From the NCBI GenBank assembly GCA_016709005.1, contig JADJEU010000002.1:434001-498000 (forward strand): DNA of 64,000 bases, read 5' to 3'. The notes under the pieces are model-generated. The model did no database searches, had not been told where the DNA came from, and saw only the letters and a list, made by a program, of their open reading frames with translations. Source of the stretch: Crocinitomicaceae bacterium (GTDB lineage: Bacteria > Bacteroidota > Bacteroidia > Flavobacteriales_D > Crocinitomicaceae). A program made the translations under genes and the position numbers. Shown here one piece after another: positions 8,840 to 17,650 of the stretch (positions are counted from its first letter, which is position 1; each line of letters starts with the position of its first letter).

Positions 8840-9351
8840 TATCCCTGATGATTTTCTGGTGATACATAATTCATGAGTTGTCCAAGTTTTTCTCTTCCTC
8901 TTCGCAGCCTTTGCTTGACTGCGCCTTCTGAAACAGCTTGAATGATTGCAATTTCTTTGAGACTAAATCCGCTGATCTCAAATAAAAGAATACACTCTTG
9001 TTGTTCATCCGGTAATTGTTTCAGTAGTTTGTACAGAAACTGAATATCCGTTAACGTTTGCGGATCTGAATCAGCAATCGGATATTGAACATCGCGAGCA
9101 TTTACAAATCGTTCTGTATTTTTCTTTTGTCTGTGATTCGATAAAACCCGGACACAAATTCCAAATAGAAAAGAAACAAAGGCAACATCAGATCGCAAGG
9201 TTTCAAACTTATCGTACGCAATCAACAGGGTATCATTCATGATATCCTTATGGTCCAATTCACCATACACCCGCGATCTGCAGAATCGCTCAAACCGTTC
9301 ATGAACCGGTTCATAAAGTGTCAGAAATCTATCCTGTTTTGCTTTACTCAT
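8839..9351 (-). CDS. ECF-type RNA polymerase sigma factor
   Basis: A 170-residue sigma-70 family protein starting MSKAKQDRFL. ATG 9351 is chosen over an upstream TTG at 9363. Region 2 is visible at about 35-75 (HKDIMNDTLLIAYDKFETL, then SFLFGICVRVLSNH). Region 4 is a helix-turn-helix at about 115-160 (LPDEQQECILLFEISGFS, then GAVKQRLRRGREKL). It would direct RNA polymerase to a small regulon under control of the membrane protein encoded directly downstream and overlapping by one base. The spacing and topology of the pair are those of sigma/anti-sigma modules. The input signal is unknown. Confidence 0.92.
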   Translation of the reverse strand: MSKAKQDRFLTLYEPVHERFERFCRSRVYGELDHKDIMNDTLLIAYDKFETLRSDVAFVSFLFGICVRVLSNHRQKKNTERFVNARDVQYPIADSDPQTLTDIQFLYKLLKQLPDEQQECILLFEISGFSLKEIAIIQAVSEGAVKQRLRRGREKLGQLMNYVSPENHQG

Positions 9352-9472
9352 TCTAAATCTCAAGCTTTATAAGTAAGTGTGACAAAAAAGTAAAAAGTTA
9401 CGCGATTTGAAAAATTATAATTTCTACGGTTTCCTGAGGCTTCCGTAAATCAAGAATTATAGGATTCAAAAA

Positions 9473-9508
9473 AAAACCCAGTTACTGTTTTAACAGAACC
9501 GGGTTTTT
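9473..9508 (-). terminator. Rho-independent terminator of the solute-binding lipoprotein gene
   Basis: AAAAACCC..GTT..CTGTT pairs with AACAG.AAC.GGGTTTTT around a TT loop; a long T-run follows on the minus strand (A-run at 9468-9477). It lies 20 bases downstream of the stop at 9528. Confidence 0.8.
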
Positions 9509-9527
9509 CAGTTTCAAGAAGATGTAA

Positions 9528-11315
9528 TTATTCCGCAATTTGCTCTTCTTCTTCAATGAGGTTATCGTAAACGCGAACGTTTGTTTTATTTTCTATTTTG
9601 AAATACACCACAGACAAGTCACGGTACTCTAATTCGTTGATGTCAAAATCAGTTACTTCAGGATTGATCAAGCGTATATCAACGTTGAATAACAAAGGCA
9701 TTACAACAGCATCGTCAATCAACAATTGATCGCACTGAGAATAAAGTTCCATTCGTTTTTTATCATCTATTTCTTTCAGAGCAGCTTCGTACAATTCATC
9801 AAATTTTGGATTGTAATATCTGAAATAGTTAATGGATGTTTCTTTTGTGGAATCAATATTTTTACCGTGGAATAAATACAAGAAGTTTGATGGATCCGGA
9901 TAATCAGCAATCCATCCAAAACGCCAGAAATCCAATTCACCGCGCTCAGCTTTCGGATGCAATTCAGCCATTGGAATAACATCTAAATTTACCGTTACGC
10001 CCAAGTTCTTTTTAAGCATCCCTTGCATATATGCTGCAATTTTTTCGTTCGTTCCACCGCTTGAATTTAAGTGAAGCGTAACCTCTGGAAAACCTTTCCC
10101 GCCATTGAAACCGGCATCTTTCATTAATTGAGCTGCAAGTTTTGGATTGTAATCAAAACCTTTTACAGCATCTGTCGGATAGCCAGACATTGGAGGAACA
10201 AAGCCGTGATGTGCCGGAATTCCTTCACCCTGTAAGACAAATTCAACCAATGAGTCACGATCAATTGCATAATTGAATGCTTTACGCACACGCACATCGC
10301 TAAATGTTTCACTTGTGAATAAGAAACCGTAGTACTGAATATTCAAACTGTTCACAGACTGCAAATCAAATTCACGATTTTTTCCTTCAAGTGCTTCTTC
10401 GAAAGATGCCATAATGTTTGGAATTTCTTCTACCGGCAAGCCCCAAACCATGTCTAAATTTCCATCTTGAAATGATTTTAACTCTTCTGGTTTAGTTTTG
10501 ATGAATGAGAAAGTAACTTTAGCCAGATATGGAAGTTGATTACCAAACTCATCTTTTTTCCAATATTTTTCATTGCGCAAGAATTCAACGTTCTCTCCGT
10601 TTTTTAAAGTTGTAGCTATGAACGGCCCCGTTCCAACCATGTAGTTATGCATGCCTTCATATCCGTATTTATCGATAGCCTCTTTCGGATAGACTGCGGC
10701 TGCAAGAACAGCCAGTAAATCTGGTAAACCTGCAAATGGATCAACCAGTGTCAACTCAAATGTATAGTTGTCTATCACTTTAATTCCTTCAACAGTTTTT
10801 GCGGTTCCGGCAGCATATTCATGTGCACCTACAATACGGTCGCGAAATAAAGTTGGCCATTTATTTTCTTCGTGATTTGAACACAAGAATTCAAAGCAAT
10901 ATTTAAAATCGTTTGCATTCATTTCACGCCCTTTGCCTTCGGGAAAGCAGGCGTCATCATGAAACAAAACACCTTTTCTCAAATGAAATGTATATACTTT
11001 TTTAGTATTGTCGATGTCAAAACTTTCTGCCAGACAAGGTTCAGCTTCAAGTGTTTTTTGGTTGAATTTGAACAGACCTTCGTAGCACTGTCCTGCTATG
11101 TGTGTCGAATAAATATCGTTGATTGCAACCGGGAATAACGAAGTATAATCTTCAATTGAATTCAGCCTCAAGACACCCCCCTTAAATTTTCCACCTTCGA
11201 TCTTTTCAATTTTAGTGGGGTCAATTGCATCTTCAACAACTGTTGTATCACCCCCGCATGCGGTAAGTAAAGTCATTAAAGTTAAAGCAAACAAGAGGGT
11301 TTTGAAATCTTTCAT
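9528..11315 (-). CDS. Peptide/nickel-type ABC transporter solute-binding lipoprotein (SBP family 5)
   Basis: A 595-residue lipoprotein. ATG 11315 is used, since the preceding codon (TTG 11318) adds nothing. The signal peptide ends in the lipobox LLTACGG (Cys at about 20). The mature part matches DppA/OppA-type family-5 binding proteins: YTFHLRKGVLFHDDACFPEG, the signature DVRVRKAFNYAIDRDSLVEF, and FWRFGWIADYPDPSNFLY. It is 50-60 residues longer than E. coli DppA because of an extended C-terminal tail rich in Glu. It should bind oligopeptides in the periplasm. No permease or ATPase genes are adjacent, so the transporter partners are elsewhere or it works as an orphan. Confidence 0.9.
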   Translation of the reverse strand: MKDFKTLLFALTLMTLLTACGGDTTVVEDAIDPTKIEKIEGGKFKGGVLRLNSIEDYTSLFPVAINDIYSTHIAGQCYEGLFKFNQKTLEAEPCLAESFDIDNTKKVYTFHLRKGVLFHDDACFPEGKGREMNANDFKYCFEFLCSNHEENKWPTLFRDRIVGAHEYAAGTAKTVEGIKVIDNYTFELTLVDPFAGLPDLLAVLAAAVYPKEAIDKYGYEGMHNYMVGTGPFIATTLKNGENVEFLRNEKYWKKDEFGNQLPYLAKVTFSFIKTKPEELKSFQDGNLDMVWGLPVEEIPNIMASFEEALEGKNREFDLQSVNSLNIQYYGFLFTSETFSDVRVRKAFNYAIDRDSLVEFVLQGEGIPAHHGFVPPMSGYPTDAVKGFDYNPKLAAQLMKDAGFNGGKGFPEVTLHLNSSGGTNEKIAAYMQGMLKKNLGVTVNLDVIPMAELHPKAERGELDFWRFGWIADYPDPSNFLYLFHGKNIDSTKETSINYFRYYNPKFDELYEAALKEIDDKKRMELYSQCDQLLIDDAVVMPLLFNVDIRLINPEVTDFDINELEYRDLSVVYFKIENKTNVRVYDNLIEEEEQIAE

Positions 11316-11434
11316 CAATGTTTTATTATGGAACTAACAAATATATAAAATAATCGCAAAATTGTGTAATTATTTGAAGAATGGCGCTGATTTGAGATGA
11401 ATGGGACAGGCTTTTCGGCAAACGATCAGAAAGC

Positions 11435-12493
11435 TTAGATAGAAACTGCGTTTCGCGTCGGATTTCTGTGAATGTATGAATCCGGATTTGTATAACGCAA
11501 AGAAAATTCAAAACCTCCCCGGAAATTTGATGCTTGATTGAGTCGTGAAATATTTATATCATAGGACAAGCCTAAACTAAAATTATACGCACTCACAAAT
11601 ACTTGAGGCACTATTGCGTCGATCACATTTGTAACGCGCATGTTGACACCTCCAGTCAATGCAACTTCAGACATAAATCCGGTGGTCTTGGAACCTGACT
11701 GCAGCATGATTTTCCAAAGTGAGCCAAAATACACTTCATGTTGCTTTCCCTGAATCATCACATTCATGTTAGGATACCAATAAACATTTGAGTAGTTAGT
11801 TCCAAAGAGTGCTGAACCGTGCAGCACGAAGCGCATCGGTAATTTACTGTCGCCATTTGGACTGTAGGTATAATGGGGTTTATTCAAATGAAAAACTGAG
11901 AGGCCTATCTTTGCATCAGATGGTGCTCTGTGAATTACATTTTTATCATTTTTTGAGTACCAATAGGCCACACCCATTGCTAAATCGGCATAGGTGTACG
12001 GTGCGAATTCAGTTCCTTCACCGTTGGTTAAAGATGGATCAAAATTGATTCCGCTGTATTGACTTCCCCATTGCATATTGGCAACATTTAGCCCAGTCAT
12101 TCCATAACTACCCTGTAGGGCACCAATGAATCGTGCATTGCGATTTATCTTAATCAATGTAGAAAAACTCAAACCAACATTTGTATTTCCAATTTCTACA
12201 TCACCTGCAACATCTTTGAATACGTGCAGTCCCAATGCAAAGTAGGTTGGTCGTCGCGCATTGCCTTTTCCAAAAGAATAATCAAATGAACTGGAATACG
12301 TTCTGAATGATTTATTGATCGATTGCCATTGATCTTTCCAATTAATAGTTGCTCGTAAATTACCACTGAAAGCACCACTAAATGCAGGATTGATCTGGAA
12401 TTCGGATCTTGATGTTTGTGAAAAATGAATATCCTGCCCAAAACTTAGTGCGGGTAAAATCAAAAGGGCAATATGGACAAGTATGCGGGTCAA
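11435..12493 (-). CDS. PorP/SprF-family type IX secretion outer-membrane protein
   Basis: A 352-residue outer-membrane beta-barrel protein. The signature is the N-terminal QDIHFSQTSRSEFQINPAFS after a signal peptide ending SFGQ, typical of PorP/SprF, together with DQWQSINKSFRTYSSSFDY. The start is TTG at 12493: an in-frame TAG lies eight codons upstream and no ATG precedes the signal peptide. Family knowledge: SprF-like proteins are needed for secretion or surface attachment of T9SS cargo with type-B C-terminal domains, usually encoded beside the cargo. Here no cargo is adjacent; candidates in the window are the products at 19207-21828 and 33509-44767. That link is inference. Confidence 0.92.
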   Translation of the reverse strand: MTRILVHIALLILPALSFGQDIHFSQTSRSEFQINPAFSGAFSGNLRATINWKDQWQSINKSFRTYSSSFDYSFGKGNARRPTYFALGLHVFKDVAGDVEIGNTNVGLSFSTLIKINRNARFIGALQGSYGMTGLNVANMQWGSQYSGINFDPSLTNGEGTEFAPYTYADLAMGVAYWYSKNDKNVIHRAPSDAKIGLSVFHLNKPHYTYSPNGDSKLPMRFVLHGSALFGTNYSNVYWYPNMNVMIQGKQHEVYFGSLWKIMLQSGSKTTGFMSEVALTGGVNMRVTNVIDAIVPQVFVSAYNFSLGLSYDINISRLNQASNFRGGFEFSLRYTNPDSYIHRNPTRNAVSI

Positions 12494-12552
12494 AAGGTCA
12501 AGATTATACTGCTATATAACAACAAAGGTTACTGTTTAGTTACTTATAAGAC

Positions 12553-12587
12553 GTAAAAAAAGCCGGTCAGAGAGTGCTGCCGGCTTA
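12553..12587 (-). terminator. Rho-independent terminator after accC
   Basis: On the minus strand AAGCCGGCAG, a six-base loop, then CTGACCGGCTT (one bulged base), followed by seven T. It lies 18 bases beyond the accC stop and closes the fabH-accB-accC run. Confidence 0.85.
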
Positions 12588-12604
12588 ATTTTCACTTAGA
12601 ATTT

Positions 12605-13945
12605 TTATTTTTTCATTACAAAAGTTTCCATGAATTTTGTTGTGAAATTTCCAGCGCGGAAATCCGCATTCTTCATTAACTGCTGGTGAAATGGTATCGT
12701 TGTCATAACACCTTCGATGTAATATTCTTCCAGTGCACGCTCCATTTTTGTAATTGCTTCTTCGCGTGTTTGCGCTACTGTAATTAATTTAGAAATCAAC
12801 GAATCATAATAAGGCGGAATTACATAACCGGCATATACGTGCGCATCCACACGAATTCCATGACCACCTGGTTGATGATAGTTCGTAATTTTACCTGGGC
12901 ATGGTCTGAATCCGTTGAACGGATCTTCAGCATTGATGCGGCATTGAATTGCATGCAGCTGAGGGAAATACTCTTTACCAACAATTTTCTCGCCGGCAGC
13001 TAATTTAATTTGTTCCTTCACCAAATCATAGTTGATTACCTCTTCAGTAATGGTGTGCTCTACCTGAATACGCGTATTCATCTCCATGAAGTAGAAATTG
13101 CGATGTTTGTCAACCAAAAATTCAATAGTTCCTACGCCTTCGTATTTAATCGCTTTAGTTGCTTTCACTGCAGCCTTACCCATTTTATCGCGCAGCTTGG
13201 AAGTCATGAAAGGTGAAGGTGTTTCTTCAACAAGTTTTTGATGACGACGCTGAATTGAACAATCTCTTTCAGACAAGTGACAAGCATTTCCATAACGGTC
13301 ACCGGCAATTTGAATCTCAATATGACGTGGCTCTTCAATGAATTTTTCCATGTACATGCCATCATTTCCAAAAGCTGCTTTAGCTTCTTTACGAGCAGAA
13401 TCCCAGGCTTCAATTAATTGTTTTTCATCCCAGCAAACGCGCATACCCTTACCACCACCACCGGCAGTAGCTTTCATCATAACCGGATAAACAATTTTTT
13501 TTGCAGTTTCTTTGGCATGATCCAGATCTCTTAACAATCCAGGTGATCCAGGAACACAAGGAACTCCGGCTTTCAGCATCGTCGCTTTAGCGTTCGCCTT
13601 ATCTCCCATTGCATTGATCATTTCAGGAGACGCACCGATGAACTTAATTCCGTTTTCCTGACAAATCTTTGAAAACTGTGCATTTTCAGATAAAAATCCA
13701 TATCCGGGGTGAACAGCATCTGCATTCGTAATTTCACAAGCCGCAATAATCTTAACCATATCAAGATAAGACTGTGAACTTTGTGGCGGGCCAATACATA
13801 CAGCTTCATCTGCAAAACGAACGTGAAGACTGTCGCGGTCAGCAGTCGAATAAACGGCTACTGTTTTTATTCCCATTTCTTTACAGGTACGAATTACACG
13901 AAGTGCAATTTCTCCCCGGTTGGCAATTAATATTTTTTTGAACAT
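12605..13945 (-). CDS. accC: Acetyl-CoA carboxylase, biotin carboxylase subunit
   Basis: A 446-residue enzyme that carboxylates biotin on AccB using ATP and bicarbonate, the first half-reaction of malonyl-CoA formation. Domains in order: preATP-grasp (FKKILIANRGEIALRVIRT), ATP-grasp with the glycine-rich loop KATAGGGGKGMR at about 159-170, catalytic MEMNTRIQVEH at about 288-298, and the C-terminal biotin-carboxylase domain (RINAEDPFNGFRPCPGKI). Length is normal. It is the last gene of fabH-accB-accC; 91 bases separate it from accB. Confidence 0.97.
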   Translation of the reverse strand: MFKKILIANRGEIALRVIRTCKEMGIKTVAVYSTADRDSLHVRFADEAVCIGPPQSSQSYLDMVKIIAACEITNADAVHPGYGFLSENAQFSKICQENGIKFIGASPEMINAMGDKANAKATMLKAGVPCVPGSPGLLRDLDHAKETAKKIVYPVMMKATAGGGGKGMRVCWDEKQLIEAWDSARKEAKAAFGNDGMYMEKFIEEPRHIEIQIAGDRYGNACHLSERDCSIQRRHQKLVEETPSPFMTSKLRDKMGKAAVKATKAIKYEGVGTIEFLVDKHRNFYFMEMNTRIQVEHTITEEVINYDLVKEQIKLAAGEKIVGKEYFPQLHAIQCRINAEDPFNGFRPCPGKITNYHQPGGHGIRVDAHVYAGYVIPPYYDSLISKLITVAQTREEAITKMERALEEYYIEGVMTTIPFHQQLMKNADFRAGNFTTKFMETFVMKK

Positions 13946-14036
13946 GCGTTCTTCTAATTAATGTAACAACTCATCCAAACCATTCTTATCAAAAAACATT
14001 TTATGCTTTTGAAAACGGTTTGTCACTTTTAGAATT

Positions 14037-14534
14037 CTATGAAGGATCTACCAGGAATAATGGCTGATCGTATTCAATTGGTGAAGTATCATCCACTAAA
14101 ACTTTAACGATTTTACCAGATACTTCTGATTCAATTTCGTTAAATAATTTCATTGCCTCAACGATGCAAAGAACACTACCAACTGAAATTGTATCACCCA
14201 CATTAACAAAAGGATCTTTATCCGCCGATGGACGACGGTAGAAGGTTCCAATCATTGGAGATTTTATTGTGATGTAATTATTATCTGCTGCAACCGGTGC
14301 TGCCTCTTTAACTGGCTGAGGGGCAACTTGAGTTTGAGCTGCTACCACTTGCTGTACCGTAGGTTGAGCAACAACTTGAGTTGTGTTTACTGTCATCGGT
14401 TCAAAAGAACCCATTCCACCACACTCTGTTTTAATCGTGATTTTGAAATCACCTTGTTCAATACTTACCTCATTCACTCCTGCTTTAGAAACGAATTTGA
14501 TCAGGTTTTGAATTTCCTTAATATCCATACTCAT
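14037..14534 (-). CDS. accB: Acetyl-CoA carboxylase, biotin carboxyl carrier protein
   Basis: A 165-residue carrier. ATG 14534 (or the ATG two codons later) is preferred over 14576 because the family begins at MDIKEIQNLIKFV and the earlier start would overlap the end of fabH. An N-terminal helix is followed by a Pro/Gln/Val/Ala-rich linker (about 55-85) and a biotinyl domain with the lysine target in VEAMKLFNEIES at about 125-136. It carries biotin between AccC and the carboxyltransferase. It lies 20 bases after fabH and before accC, so it is co-transcribed. Confidence 0.96.
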   Translation of the reverse strand: MSMDIKEIQNLIKFVSKAGVNEVSIEQGDFKITIKTECGGMGSFEPMTVNTTQVVAQPTVQQVVAAQTQVAPQPVKEAAPVAADNNYITIKSPMIGTFYRRPSADKDPFVNVGDTISVGSVLCIVEAMKLFNEIESEVSGKIVKVLVDDTSPIEYDQPLFLVDPS

Positions 14535-14554
14535 AATTTGCACGTTTTTCTTTT

Positions 14555-15550
14555 TTAGTTGGTATTGTAAGCCCATTTCAAATAAACCGCTCCCCAGGTG
14601 AAACCTCCACCAAAAGAAGCCAGCACTATATTATCTCCTTTTTTCATTTTGCTTTCCCATTCCCACAAACAAAGTGGAATTGTACCAGCAGTTGTATTTC
14701 CGTATTTTTCAATGTTGATCATGACTCTTTCTTTACCAAGACCCATGCGATTTGCAGTTGCATCGATAATGCGCAAATTTGCCTGATGAGGCACTAACCA
14801 TGCAACATTTTCAGATGTCAAATTATTTCTGTGCATGATTTCTACGGCAACATCAGCCATATTTTGGACTGCGTGCTTAAAGACTGTTTTGCCTTCCTGA
14901 AAAACATACATTCCATCTGACTCAGCATTTTCTTTTGTAATTGGTTCAGCAGATCCTCCTATAGATTGTAATAAAAACTCTCTTCCGGCTCCATCCGATT
15001 TCAGAATCGTATCAATCACACCCAGACCTTCATTATTTGGCTCCAGTAAAACACCACCACCACCATCACCAAAAATGATACATGTTGCGCGGTCCTTATA
15101 ATTAATAATGCTAGACATAACATCAGCACCAATAACGATGATTTTTTTGTGCGTTCCGTTTTCAATATAAACACGACCTATATCCAACGCGTAGATGAAT
15201 CCTGAACACGCTGCACTCAGGTCAAAACCCCAGGCATTTTTACAACCCGCTTTGTCACACATCACATTTGCACTGCTAGGAAAACGATAATCGCCCGTAA
15301 TTGTACCAACGATAACCATGTCAATTTCAAGCGGAGAGATTCCTCTTTTTTTGCAAATACCCTCAATGATTTTTACTCCAAAATCAGAAAGTGCTTCACC
15401 TTTTGCAGCCATTCTGCGTTCACGAATTCCAGTGCGGCTGAAAATCCACTCATCATTCGTGTCCACCATTTTCTCAAGATCATGGTTTGTGAGGATTCTT
15501 TCAGGGAGATAGCCCTGCACTGCGGTAATTGCTGCTGTTGTTTTAGACAT
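14555..15550 (-). CDS. fabH: Beta-ketoacyl-ACP synthase III
   Basis: A 331-residue thiolase-fold enzyme starting fatty-acid synthesis by condensing acetyl-CoA with malonyl-ACP. ATG 15550 (MSKTTAAITAVQGYLPE) is preferred over an upstream alternative at 15562. The catalytic triad is visible: Cys in LSAACSGFIYALDIG at about 113, His in PHQANLRIID at about 250, Asn in YGNTTAGTIPL at about 280. It heads the fabH-accB-accC group, so initiation and malonyl-CoA supply are co-expressed. A good TAnnTTTG promoter precedes it. The common neighbour plsX is absent between rpmF and fabH. Confidence 0.97.
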   Translation of the reverse strand: MSKTTAAITAVQGYLPERILTNHDLEKMVDTNDEWIFSRTGIRERRMAAKGEALSDFGVKIIEGICKKRGISPLEIDMVIVGTITGDYRFPSSANVMCDKAGCKNAWGFDLSAACSGFIYALDIGRVYIENGTHKKIIVIGADVMSSIINYKDRATCIIFGDGGGGVLLEPNNEGLGVIDTILKSDGAGREFLLQSIGGSAEPITKENAESDGMYVFQEGKTVFKHAVQNMADVAVEIMHRNNLTSENVAWLVPHQANLRIIDATANRMGLGKERVMINIEKYGNTTAGTIPLCLWEWESKMKKGDNIVLASFGGGFTWGAVYLKWAYNTN

Positions 15551-15588
15551 AAAGCCTGTCAAAATTAGATTGACTGTTTGTACTAGTG

Positions 15589-15622
15589 CAAATGTATCAA
15601 AATTGTAAAAAGCGGGGTCAAA
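15589..15622 (-). promoter_or_regulatory. Candidate promoter of fabH-accB-accC
   Basis: On the minus strand TACATTTG (15596-15589) matches TAnnTTTG. A TTTG (15622-15619) lies 22 bases upstream, within the reported 17-23 base range for flavobacterial promoters. The expected transcript starts about 30 bases before the fabH ATG at 15550. Confidence 0.55.
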
Positions 15623-15682
15623 TTAAGCGAAAATCATCTCTTTTTTGGCAATTTTCGATGAAAACAAGCCAAAATCAATAGT

Positions 15683-15740
15683 TTAATAAAAAACAAAAAA
15701 GGATAATTGCCTATCCGCTAAAAGCAGATCGCAATTATCC
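15683..15740 (-). terminator. Terminator after rpmF
   Basis: A perfect 10-bp stem, GGATAATTGC (15701-15710) with GCAATTATCC (15731-15740), a 20-base loop that itself contains complementary segments, and on the minus strand a T-rich tail across 15683-15700. It separates yceD-rpmF from fabH. Confidence 0.8.
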
Positions 15741-15768
15741 TTCAATAATAATTGTAGATTATCCTTGT

Positions 15769-15960
15769 TTAGATAGCCACTTCTTTTTCCATCAAAACTT
15801 TTCCTTTGTAGTAAAGTTTGCCTTCATGCCAATGAGCACGGTGGAATAAGTGTGGTTGTCCTGTTGTTGGACAAGTAGCTATATTATGCGCTACGGCTTT
15901 ATCATGCGTTCTTCTTTTATCTCTTCTTGTTCTTAAGATCTTTCTCTTAGGATGTGCCAT
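15769..15960 (-). CDS. rpmF: 50S ribosomal protein L32
   Basis: A 63-residue basic protein beginning MAHPKRKILRTRRDKRRTHD, the L32 signature. Only one cysteine is present (TCPTTGQPH), so this is the zinc-free form. The start is six bases after yceD, its usual partner. The gene ends before a strong hairpin at 15701-15740. Confidence 0.97.
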   Translation of the reverse strand: MAHPKRKILRTRRDKRRTHDKAVAHNIATCPTTGQPHLFHRAHWHEGKLYYKGKVLMEKEVAI

Positions 15961-15966
15961 TGCCTG

Positions 15967-16533
15967 CTATTTTTTATTCTTGTTATTATTCTTCAGTTTT
16001 TGCAGAGCCGCCCAGCGCGGATCTACTTCATCTTCATTATTTTTTGGTTCGGATATTTTTTCTTTTTTGGTTGGTTTTTCTTCAACCATTAAGTACTTGT
16101 CAATATCCTGCAACGTTTCCTGATTGCATTTGCCTTCAGGGTGAACTCTGCGAGCGGGTAAAAGTAAAATTGTAAATTCATAAATCGGATGAACCACGTT
16201 GATTTCTGTTTCATTTGGATAAACAGTCACCACATTTTCATCATCCATGTCTTCTTCACCGAATTTGTAGATCAGCGTTGATTGGCCTTTAATTGGCAGA
16301 TCAAAATAATCTGTGCATCGGTCACACATTACATTTACTTTCCCTTTGATTTCAAAATCTGCCTGCATCAGCGTGGGCTTTTTTTCAAGCACCAATTGAA
16401 CAGTTAATTTTGCATCATTAATCTCAGAGTATTCAAGTTGCTCAAAGAACGTTTTTCCAATTTCGAATGCGAACTCATGACGACCATCCGTCAAGCCGGT
16501 AAAACCAATCAGGTATTCACTTTTTTTACCCAC
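15967..16533 (-). CDS. yceD: YceD/DUF177 family protein
   Basis: A 188-residue protein of the DUF177 family, nearly always encoded upstream of rpmF and implicated in 23S rRNA/ribosome maturation. The family motif CDRCTDYFDLPI lies at about residues 70-81, then PIYEFTILLLPARRVHPEG. The C-terminus ends with DPRWAALQKLKN, typical of the family, and a lysine/asparagine tail. The start is GTG at 16533; no in-frame ATG fits. A strong TTG-N21-TATCTTTG promoter sits just upstream. Function beyond family membership is not shown by sequence. Confidence 0.92.
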   Translation of the reverse strand: MGKKSEYLIGFTGLTDGRHEFAFEIGKTFFEQLEYSEINDAKLTVQLVLEKKPTLMQADFEIKGKVNVMCDRCTDYFDLPIKGQSTLIYKFGEEDMDDENVVTVYPNETEINVVHPIYEFTILLLPARRVHPEGKCNQETLQDIDKYLMVEEKPTKKEKISEPKNNEDEVDPRWAALQKLKNNNKNKK

Positions 16534-16550
16534 GCCCGAAAATAGAGGGG

Positions 16551-16582
16551 CAAAGATAGAAAGAAATTCCTGAATTCACCAA
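16551..16582 (-). promoter_or_regulatory. Candidate promoter of yceD-rpmF
   Basis: Minus-strand TATCTTTG (16558-16551) is an exact TAnnTTTG. TTG (16582-16580) lies 21 bases upstream. The leader to the GTG at 16533 would be very short, about a dozen bases. It lies in the 64-base gap after pdxA, so yceD-rpmF can be transcribed independently of pepA-pdxA. Confidence 0.6.
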
Positions 16583-16597
16583 GCCTTGTTAAAAAAA

Positions 16598-17647
16598 CTA
16601 CTTGACCTGTGCTTGTTTTTGCAATGCTCCTTCTTGTAAACGCTTGTAATTCAAACGATTTTCATAAATATCAAGCGCTAAATAATAGGCGTTTCTAAAT
16701 GAAGTTGGCGATGCTTTATCTTTTCCTGCAATATCATAAGCCGTTCCATGATCCGGTGAAGTTCTTACAATTGGCAAGCCCGCTGTAAAGTTTACACCCT
16801 CGTCAAAAGAGATTGACTTAAAACCTGTAAGTCCCTGATCATGGTACATTGAAAGTATTGCGTCAAAATTTTTCAGATTGGAAGAACCAAAAAATCCATC
16901 TGCAGAATAGGGTCCAAACACAATTTCGCCTTCTTCTCTGAATTTCTGAACAACTGGAATTATTGTATCTAGTTCTTCATTGCCTAATGTTCCACGATCA
17001 CCAGCATGAGGATTCAAGCCTAAAACAGCTATACGCGGTTTGTTAATCATAAAATCTTTGCGCAGTGTACTTAATAATAAGCGCAGTTTATGCTCTATGC
17101 GATCCTTAGTAATTAAAGCAGGAACCTCTTTTAACGGAACGTGACCAGTCACTACTCCAACTCTTAAATCGCCCGCTACCATCAGCATCAATACATCTTT
17201 AGCTTCAGAAATATGGGCCAGATATTCTGTGTGACCCGGAAACTCAAAACCAGCTTCACGCACACAATCTTTATTAATAGGTGCCGTAACTAAAACATCA
17301 ATGCGATTACTTTTTAAATCAGCAACAGCCGCTTCAAGTGATTTTAAAGCATACTTACCACCGTTGGCATTCTTTTCTCCGAGTACAATGTTGACCTCTT
17401 CATCCCAAACGTTTATAAGATTGATTTTTTTTGGTTTTGCTTCTGTTGCGTCTTTGATTACAAGATAGTTAAACTCATTTTGGTTGAGCGCTTTTTTGTG
17501 AAAAGAAAACGTTTTTGAACTACCATAAATCACCGGAATTGAGTTTGAAAAGACCATATGGTCATTCAAGGTTTTGATGATTACTTCAATTCCAATACTA
17601 TTGATATCTCCAACAGTTATTCCTACTCTAACAGGTTTAGTTTCCAT
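16598..17647 (-). CDS. pdxA: 4-hydroxythreonine-4-phosphate dehydrogenase
   Basis: A 349-residue NAD-dependent enzyme of the DXP-dependent pyridoxal-5-phosphate pathway. Metal-binding histidines are visible in PGHTEYLAHIS (about 135-145), LGLNPHAGDRG (about 210) and MYHDQGLTGFKSI (about 268). The TSPDHGTAYDIAGK motif is near the end. Length fits. The start lies three bases after the pepA stop, so the two are co-transcribed. Confidence 0.96.
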   Translation of the reverse strand: METKPVRVGITVGDINSIGIEVIIKTLNDHMVFSNSIPVIYGSSKTFSFHKKALNQNEFNYLVIKDATEAKPKKINLINVWDEEVNIVLGEKNANGGKYALKSLEAAVADLKSNRIDVLVTAPINKDCVREAGFEFPGHTEYLAHISEAKDVLMLMVAGDLRVGVVTGHVPLKEVPALITKDRIEHKLRLLLSTLRKDFMINKPRIAVLGLNPHAGDRGTLGNEELDTIIPVVQKFREEGEIVFGPYSADGFFGSSNLKNFDAILSMYHDQGLTGFKSISFDEGVNFTAGLPIVRTSPDHGTAYDIAGKDKASPTSFRNAYYLALDIYENRLNYKRLQEGALQKQAQVK

Positions 17648-17650
17648 GAT

